Shown here piece after piece: positions 15,174 through 19,410 of a DNA stretch of 19,410 nt. Below the pieces are notes generated by a model. That model worked only from the letters and a program-made list of their open reading frames with translations, did no database searches and was not told where the DNA came from. How positions within the stretch are numbered: position 1 is the first letter of the stretch; each line of letters starts with the position of its first letter. Position numbers and translations under genes: made by a program. Source of the DNA: an uncultured Eubacteriales bacterium (GTDB lineage: Bacteria; Bacillota_A; Clostridia; Oscillospirales; Oscillospiraceae); the NCBI GenBank assembly GCA_949739085.1, contig CATIYU010000213.1, forward strand, positions 1 through 19,410. The letters are read 5' to 3'.

Positions 15174-15183
15174 CGGGAAAGAA
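15174..15183 (+). repeat. Right target-site duplication
   Basis: The second copy of CGGGAAAGAA, directly after the right terminal repeat. The -35 box of the next promoter begins two bases later. Confidence 0.85.
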
Positions 15184-15184
15184 G

Positions 15185-15213
15185 TTGACTTTCCACAGGG
15201 GCCGTGCTATAAT
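15185..15213 (+). promoter_or_regulatory. Promoter of the Cys4 protein gene
   Basis: TTGACT (15185-15190), a 17-base spacer and TATAAT (15208-15213). The cassette's target duplication ends at 15183, so the core promoter survived insertion but everything upstream of -37 was replaced. Confidence 0.85.
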
Positions 15214-15281
15214 TTTTTCGTAAAATGACACCCTGCGCCGGGCTGGAATCCAGGCCCAATTCTAAATAAAGGAGATTTGTT

Positions 15282-15611
15282 ATGAAAATCCGCATAAACA
15301 AGGACATTGTGGAGATTACGCCGGAGCACGCGGCGGAGGCCGCCGAGCTGGAGGCCCTGTGGGTCAAGATGGGCAACTGTGTGGGCGGCAACAAGCGCCT
15401 GGAGCCCCTGGGCGTGTACATCCCCAGTGAGAACAAGACCGCCCAGTTCCGCATCGGCGGCCTGACCAAGGAGGAAGCTGACGCCATCCCCGAGATCCGC
15501 GCCCCCTATGATACGGACGTCTACTGTGTCACCTGCAACAAGACCCAGCACGTCAAGGCGGGCGACCCCATCCCCTTCTGCTGCGGCAAGCTGATGGAGA
15601 TTTTGGACTGA
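15282..15611 (+). CDS. Small protein with C-terminal desulforedoxin-like Cys4 site
   Basis: A 109-aa cytosolic protein that I do not recognise as a named family. The C terminus reads YCVTCNKTQHVKAGDPIPFC followed by CGKLM. Cys82 and Cys85, then adjacent Cys100 and Cys101 followed by Gly, closely match the desulforedoxin layout C-x2-C-x15-C-C-G (14 residues in place of 15). It should bind one Fe or Zn. The first 75 residues are a separate domain of unknown type with a lone Cys33. It lacks the second, His-rich iron centre of superoxide reductase. A role in redox or oxygen defence is possible but unproven. AAAGGAG precedes the ATG, and it is a single-gene unit with its own promoter and terminator. 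Confidence 0.7.
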   Translation: MKIRINKDIVEITPEHAAEAAELEALWVKMGNCVGGNKRLEPLGVYIPSENKTAQFRIGGLTKEEADAIPEIRAPYDTDVYCVTCNKTQHVKAGDPIPFCCGKLMEILD

Positions 15612-15627
15612 GCGGCAACGAGACCGG

Positions 15628-15657
15628 CAGGGCGGGATTGCTCCCGCCCTGTTTTTT
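15628..15657 (+). terminator. Rho-independent terminator
   Basis: CAGGGCGGGA pairs perfectly with TCCCGCCCTG around TTGC, followed by six T. It ends the Cys4 protein gene. Confidence 0.93.
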
Positions 15658-15675
15658 CTTGAGAGAAAAAACAGG
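15648..15675. repeat. 12-bp-arm palindrome overlapping the terminator
   Basis: CCTGTTTTTTCT and AGAAAAAACAGG are perfect complements around TGAG. The left arm uses the end of the terminator stem and its T-run, so the two hairpins exclude each other. Confidence 0.75.
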
Positions 15676-15688
15676 CAAAAAATATATG
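15659..15688 (+). promoter_or_regulatory. Possible promoter of the two-TM protein gene
   Basis: TTGAGA (15659-15664), an 18-base spacer and TATATG (15683-15688). It overlaps the palindrome after the terminator. The hexamers are weak, so this is tentative. Confidence 0.35.
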
Positions 15689-15720
15689 TGTAAAAATTGT
15701 GAAAAAGAGAGGGAGAACTC

Positions 15721-16794
15721 ATGGAATGGCTCAAGCAGCTGCGTATGGACAGCCTGCGGAAGGCGGCTTTCCGCGTGATTTTGTTTTGTGCCCTGGCTGT
15801 GGGCATTTTTGTGTACTTCCAGTGCTGGACGCTATTGGGCGTGCTCTCGCCCAAGTCCTTGGCGGACCTGACCCCGGAGACCATGGAGGGCATCTATGTG
15901 GAGGACGATATCTACCTCTTTTATACCCCCTACCTGGAGGAGCTATATGGCGAGAACCGCTACAACGCCGAGACCACCGGCATCCAATACCTGGTGGACT
16001 TTGACCAGGAGCGCTTCATGGGCCTCTCGGTCCACAAGGACCGCCTGAGCGAGGCCGAGGCCATGATGACCGCCTGCGAGAGCTATTTTGACGGCGCGCT
16101 GTCCTCGGAGGACCTGCCTGCGATGCACGTCAAGGGATCCATCAAGGCCATGGACGATGAGGAGCGGGGCTACTACATGGAGCTGGCCGATGGAGACATA
16201 GAGCTGGAGGCCGCCATGCTTCCCTATTACCTGGACGTGGGCCGCGTCAGCGGACGGCCCGTCCTTGCGCAGCTCTGCCTGCTGATTGGCTCGCTGGCTT
16301 TCTTGATCGCGGGGCTCTTCCCCCTGGTAAAGGCCCTTACCGGCGGCTACCAGAAGCAGGTCAAGGCGAAGCTCTCCGCCGCCGGGGACTTTGAGTCTGC
16401 GGCGGAGCGGGCGGCCCTGTTCTACGAGCGCACCGAGCCGGTCTCCGGCGTGCGGCTGGGCTCGGAGTACGTCTACTTCATGAACGGGGCGAACAGCGTC
16501 CTTCTGCGCCCCTGGGACATTGTATGGGCCTACCAGAGCACTACCCAGCACCGGACCAACGGCATCCCCTCGGGCAAGACCTACGCCGCCATTCTGCGCA
16601 CCGCGGACGGCAGGCAGTACGAGCTGGGGATGAAGGAAGCCGGAGTCCAGAGGCTTTTGGAGGCGGTCAGCGCGTCCCTGCCGGGGGTGATTATCGGCTA
16701 CACAGATGACCTGGAGCGGATCTACAAGCAGAACCGCAGTTCCTTTTCCAGCCGCTGGGAGGAGAAGATCCCCGGCTGCACCGGCAGGCCCTGA
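15721..16794 (+). CDS. Membrane protein with two TM helices, unknown function
   Basis: A 357-aa protein that I do not firmly recognise; it may belong to one of the Clostridia-specific DUF families such as DUF6709. TM1 is near residues 18-42 after a Lys/Arg-rich start, then about 140 acidic extracytoplasmic residues, TM2 near 181-203, and a basic cytoplasmic tail (GGYQKQVKAKLSAAGD). The tail contains a PH-like beta-rich segment, SEYVYFMNGANSVLLRPWDI then VWAYQSTTQ, in which a WDIVWAY-type strand is seen in PH-like and YcxB-like domains. AGAGGGAG precedes the ATG. The pseudouridine synthase gene follows after 23 bases and is probably cotranscribed. Confidence 0.75.
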   Translation: MEWLKQLRMDSLRKAAFRVILFCALAVGIFVYFQCWTLLGVLSPKSLADLTPETMEGIYVEDDIYLFYTPYLEELYGENRYNAETTGIQYLVDFDQERFMGLSVHKDRLSEAEAMMTACESYFDGALSSEDLPAMHVKGSIKAMDDEERGYYMELADGDIELEAAMLPYYLDVGRVSGRPVLAQLCLLIGSLAFLIAGLFPLVKALTGGYQKQVKAKLSAAGDFESAAERAALFYERTEPVSGVRLGSEYVYFMNGANSVLLRPWDIVWAYQSTTQHRTNGIPSGKTYAAILRTADGRQYELGMKEAGVQRLLEAVSASLPGVIIGYTDDLERIYKQNRSSFSSRWEEKIPGCTGRP

Positions 16795-16817
16795 GCGGGC
16801 CCGGGAGAAGACCGCCT

Positions 16818-17780
16818 ATGCGTGAGCTTATCATCGGAAAAAACGACGCCGGGCAGCGGCTGGACCGCTTCCTCTCCAAGGCCATGCCCCTGCTGCCTCC
16901 CGCCCTGCTGCAAAAATATATCCGCATCAAGCGGGTGAAGTGCAACGGCGCGCGCTGCCAGCGGGACCAGCGGCTCCAGACGGGGGACGTGCTCCAGCTC
17001 TATATCAACGACGAATTCTTTGACCAGCCCCGGGAGGACAACCTTTTCCTCACCCTCTTCCAGCCCAAGCTGGAGGTTCTTTATGAGGACGAAAACCTCC
17101 TCCTGGCGGACAAGCGCCCCGGGATGGTGGTCCACGCCGGGGAGACGGAGAAGGTCAATACCCTCATCAACCATATCCAGGCGTACCTCTACCAGAAGCG
17201 GGAGTGGAACCCCAAATGGGAGAACGCCTTTGCCCCGGCCCTCTGCAACCGCATTGACCGCAACACCGGCGGCATCGTCATCGCCGCCAAGACGGCGGAG
17301 GCTCTGCGGATTCTCACCGCCAAAATCCGGGACCGGGAGATTACGAAAAAATATCTCTGCATCCTCCTGGGGGAGATGAAGCCGCCGGAGGGCAGGCTGG
17401 AGTATTTCCTGGTAAAGGACGAGGACCAAAAACAGGTGTCCGTCCACCGCCGTCCGGTCCCCGGGGGCCGGTCCGCTGTGACAGACTACCGCACCCTGGA
17501 GACCCGGAACGGCCTCAGCCTGGTGGAGGCGGAGCTCCTGACGGGCCGCACCCACCAGATCCGGGCGTCCTTCGCCTTCGCCGGGCGTCCGCTGCTGGGC
17601 GACGGCAAGTACGGCCAGGGCGCCGCGAACCGCCAATACGGAGAGACCCGCCAGGCCCTGTACAGCAGCTATATCCGCTTCGATTTCCCCACGGACGCGG
17701 GGGCTCTGGAGTACCTGCGGGGCAGAAGCTTCCAGGTGGAGCGGGTCCCCTTTGTGGAAAAATACTTTCCCGGAAGATGA
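16818..17780 (+). CDS. RluA family pseudouridine synthase
   Basis: A 320-aa cytosolic RNA-modifying enzyme converting uridine to pseudouridine in rRNA or tRNA. Residues 1 to about 65 form an S4-type RNA-binding domain (AGQRLDRFLSKAMP, RIKRVKCNGARCQ, LQTGDVLQLYI). The catalytic domain follows, with LYEDENLLLADKRPGMVVHA, the catalytic Asp147 in CNRIDRNTGGIVIAAK, AEALRILTAKIRDREITKKY, and LTGRTHQIRASFAFAG. The catalytic motif reads NRIDRNTGG rather than the commoner HRLDxxTSG. The exact target site (RluC- or RluD-like) cannot be told. GGGAG lies about ten bases before the ATG. A strong terminator follows. Confidence 0.93.
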   Translation: MRELIIGKNDAGQRLDRFLSKAMPLLPPALLQKYIRIKRVKCNGARCQRDQRLQTGDVLQLYINDEFFDQPREDNLFLTLFQPKLEVLYEDENLLLADKRPGMVVHAGETEKVNTLINHIQAYLYQKREWNPKWENAFAPALCNRIDRNTGGIVIAAKTAEALRILTAKIRDREITKKYLCILLGEMKPPEGRLEYFLVKDEDQKQVSVHRRPVPGGRSAVTDYRTLETRNGLSLVEAELLTGRTHQIRASFAFAGRPLLGDGKYGQGAANRQYGETRQALYSSYIRFDFPTDAGALEYLRGRSFQVERVPFVEKYFPGR

Positions 17781-17785
17781 GCAAG

Positions 17786-17819
17786 CCTCCGGCGCGGAAC
17801 CTCCCGCGCCGGAGGTTTT
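17786..17819 (+). terminator. Rho-independent terminator
   Basis: CCTCCGGCGCGG (17786-17797) pairs perfectly with 17804-17815, followed by TTTTG. It starts six bases after the pseudouridine synthase stop. Confidence 0.92.
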
Positions 17820-17894
17820 GTGTCTGGAGCGGGGCTTTTTCCATCTTGCACAAGGTTTTTTCCTTCCGAAAAGCAAACTTCGCCATAATGACGC

Positions 17895-17922
17895 TTGCGC
17901 TTTTTCGGGAAACAGCTATAAT
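17895..17922 (+). promoter_or_regulatory. Probable promoter of the MATE gene
   Basis: TTGCGC (17895-17900), a 16-base spacer and a perfect TATAAT (17917-17922). The leader of about 57 bases carries a short CCGC/GCGG hairpin followed by AACCGG and five T, which might attenuate, but this is weak. Confidence 0.6.
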
Positions 17923-17985
17923 CAGCTAAAGTCTATCGGGAGGGCCGCTCACAGGGCGGAACCGGTTTTTGAAAGGTAATAAACT

Positions 17986-19353
17986 ATGACAAGAGATTTG
18001 ACCAAAGGCAGCCCCATGAGGCTGATTCTGGGCTTCGGCATTCCGGTGCTCTTCGGGTACCTGTTCCAGCAGCTCTACAACGTGGCGGACACAGCCATTG
18101 TGGGCCAGACACTGGGCGGCGCGGCCCTGGCGGCGGTGGGCTCCACCGGGTCCATCAACTTCCTGGTGGTGGGCTTCTGTGCGGGCATCTGCGGCGGATT
18201 CACCATCCCGGTGGCCCAGCAGTTCGGGGCGGGGAACCACCAGGAGATGCGCCGTTACGTAACCGGGGGCGTGTGGCTCTGCGCCATCACCGGCGCGGCG
18301 GTGACCCTGGCCACCGTGCTCTTTTGCGACGCCATCCTCACTGGCATGAACACCCCGGCGGACATCTTCCACCGGGCCCACGCCTACATCCTCACCATTT
18401 TTGCCGGCCTTCCGGCCTGCTTCCTCTACAACTTCACCGCCGGCGTGCTCCGGGCACTAGGGGACAGCCGCACGCCGGTCCTCTGGCAGGTCGTGGCCTC
18501 TGTGGTCAACGTGGTCCTGGACGTGGTCTTTATTCTGGTCTTCCAGTTGGACGTGTTCGGCGCGGCCCTGGCTACCGTCCTCTCCCAGGCCCTGGCCGGG
18601 GCGGGGTGTCTTATGCGGATGCTGCGGGGCTACCCGGTGCTGCGGATGGAGCGGGAGGACTGGCGCTGGGACGCCCGCCGGGCGAAGGAACTGTGCGTCA
18701 TGGGCCTGCCCATGGGCCTCCAGTACTCCATCACCGCCATTGGCAGCGTCATGATCCAGACAGCCGTCAACGGCCTGGGCACCGCCTACGTCACCGCCGT
18801 CACCGCCGCCTGCAAGGTGTCTATGTTCTTCTGCTGTCCCTTTGACGCCATGGGCTGCACCATGGCCACCTACGGCGGCCAGAACGTGGGCGCGGCCCAG
18901 TGGGACCGCCTTCACCAGGGGATGCGCGCCTGTGTGATTCTGGGGGCGGCCTACTCCGCCATCGCGCTGGGCGTGCTGGCACTCTTCGCTGAGCCGCTGA
19001 ACATGCTGTTCCTGGATGCGGGCAGCGCCTCGCTCCTGCCGCTGGCCCGGCAGTATCTGCTCACCGGGGCGGTCTTCTTCTTCCCTCTGTCCCTGGTGAA
19101 CATAGTCCGGTTTATGATCCAGGGTATGGGCTTCTCCCCGCTGGCTACGGTGGCGGGCGTATTCGAGATGGTGGCCCGGGGGGCGCTGGCCCGGTTGGTG
19201 CCCGCCTTCGGCTTCACTGCCGCCTGCTTCGCCTCTCCCGCCGCGTGGATTCTGGCGGACCTGTTTCTCCTGCCAGCCTATCTCCACTGCTGCCACCGGC
19301 TTACCCAACCGAGCGAGAAGAAAAAAGCGAAGGTCCTCCCCACAGGCATATAA
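17986..19353 (+). CDS. MATE family efflux transporter
   Basis: A 455-aa inner-membrane protein with about twelve hydrophobic segments, the usual MATE length. Visible family signatures: the N-terminal PVLFGYLFQQLYNVADTAIV followed by GQTLG, and in the first half FTAGVLRALGDSRTPVLWQV, the classic G.lRa.GdtrtP motif. The second half repeats the pattern with GLPMGLQYSITAIGSVMIQ and MIQGMGFSPLATVAGVFEMV. Such proteins export drugs or metabolites against Na+ or H+ flow; the substrate is not determined. The start ATG has AAAGG at a rather long spacing. It is a single-gene unit with its own promoter and terminator. Confidence 0.95.
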   Translation: MTRDLTKGSPMRLILGFGIPVLFGYLFQQLYNVADTAIVGQTLGGAALAAVGSTGSINFLVVGFCAGICGGFTIPVAQQFGAGNHQEMRRYVTGGVWLCAITGAAVTLATVLFCDAILTGMNTPADIFHRAHAYILTIFAGLPACFLYNFTAGVLRALGDSRTPVLWQVVASVVNVVLDVVFILVFQLDVFGAALATVLSQALAGAGCLMRMLRGYPVLRMEREDWRWDARRAKELCVMGLPMGLQYSITAIGSVMIQTAVNGLGTAYVTAVTAACKVSMFFCCPFDAMGCTMATYGGQNVGAAQWDRLHQGMRACVILGAAYSAIALGVLALFAEPLNMLFLDAGSASLLPLARQYLLTGAVFFFPLSLVNIVRFMIQGMGFSPLATVAGVFEMVARGALARLVPAFGFTAACFASPAAWILADLFLLPAYLHCCHRLTQPSEKKKAKVLPTGI

Positions 19354-19357
19354 AAAG

Positions 19358-19390
19358 GAGCGGCTGGCGTTTTGCGCCAGCCGCTCTCTG
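19358..19390 (+). terminator. Rho-independent terminator
   Basis: GAGCGGCTGGCG (19358-19369) pairs perfectly with CGCCAGCCGCTC (19375-19386) around TTTTG, followed by TCTGTTGTTTTG. It starts four bases after the MATE stop codon. No gene is seen in the last 20 bases of the window. Confidence 0.9.
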
Positions 19391-19410
19391 TTGTTTTGAT
19401 TAGACAGCCC

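Noticed and set aside
15282..15611. Full desulfoferrodoxin/superoxide reductase
   Set aside because: Only the desulforedoxin-like Cys4 site is present, at the C terminus; the four-His, one-Cys catalytic iron centre is missing.

Overview
The window looks like chromosome of a GC-rich gut Firmicute, most likely a Clostridia/Oscillospiraceae relative of Flavonifractor, Oscillibacter or Lawsonibacter. Reasons are the high GC, the strong AGGAGG-type ribosome binding sites, an Ala-type T-box, near-consensus sigma-A promoters, an ALDH3-type aldehyde dehydrogenase, a membrane protein resembling the C. difficile CD0519/CD1768 family, and a PhoPR-type two-component system. The placement is inferred from protein style; no database search was possible.

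Layout. (1) 1-3384, minus strand: a promoter and an alanine-type T-box leader drive a DUF3887-like lipoprotein, a polytopic membrane alpha/beta hydrolase and then alaS (cut by the window edge). (2) 3449-4365, minus: a TIGR04255-like gene with its own promoter. (3) 4413-7645, plus: a MarR regulator, a class-3 aldehyde dehydrogenase and a membrane-anchored choloylglycine-hydrolase-like Ntn amidase form a tight operon; its promoter carries two matching inverted-repeat operators. (4) 7669-9991: a LysR regulator diverges from a nucleoside-recognition-type membrane protein. (5) 9995-14334, minus: a Na/Pi cotransporter with a PhoU tail lies next to a PhoB/PhoP-like response regulator and PhoR-like kinase whose genes overlap by 4 bp. 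Both promoters carry a TTTACA-N5-TTTAC(A/T) direct repeat that matches the Gram-positive Pho box.

(6) 14371-15183: an AT-rich 793-bp cassette holding one HD-domain gene with its own promoter. It is bounded by perfect 20-bp terminal inverted repeats and flanked by a perfect 10-bp direct repeat. This is the signature of a transposed, transposase-less passenger cassette, and it is the most unusual object here. (7) 15185-15657: a small protein with a desulforedoxin-like Cys4 site, whose -35 box begins 2 bp beyond the cassette's target duplication. (8) 15721-17819: an unrecognised two-TM membrane protein and an RluA-family pseudouridine synthase. (9) 17895-19390: a MATE efflux transporter with its own promoter and terminator.

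The best-supported working units are the phosphate module (sensor, regulator, transporter and matching boxes), the MarR-aldehyde dehydrogenase-amidase operon with its operators, and the T-box operon that ties alaS to two extracytoplasmic proteins. No tRNA, rRNA, CRISPR array, phage gene or transposase was found.
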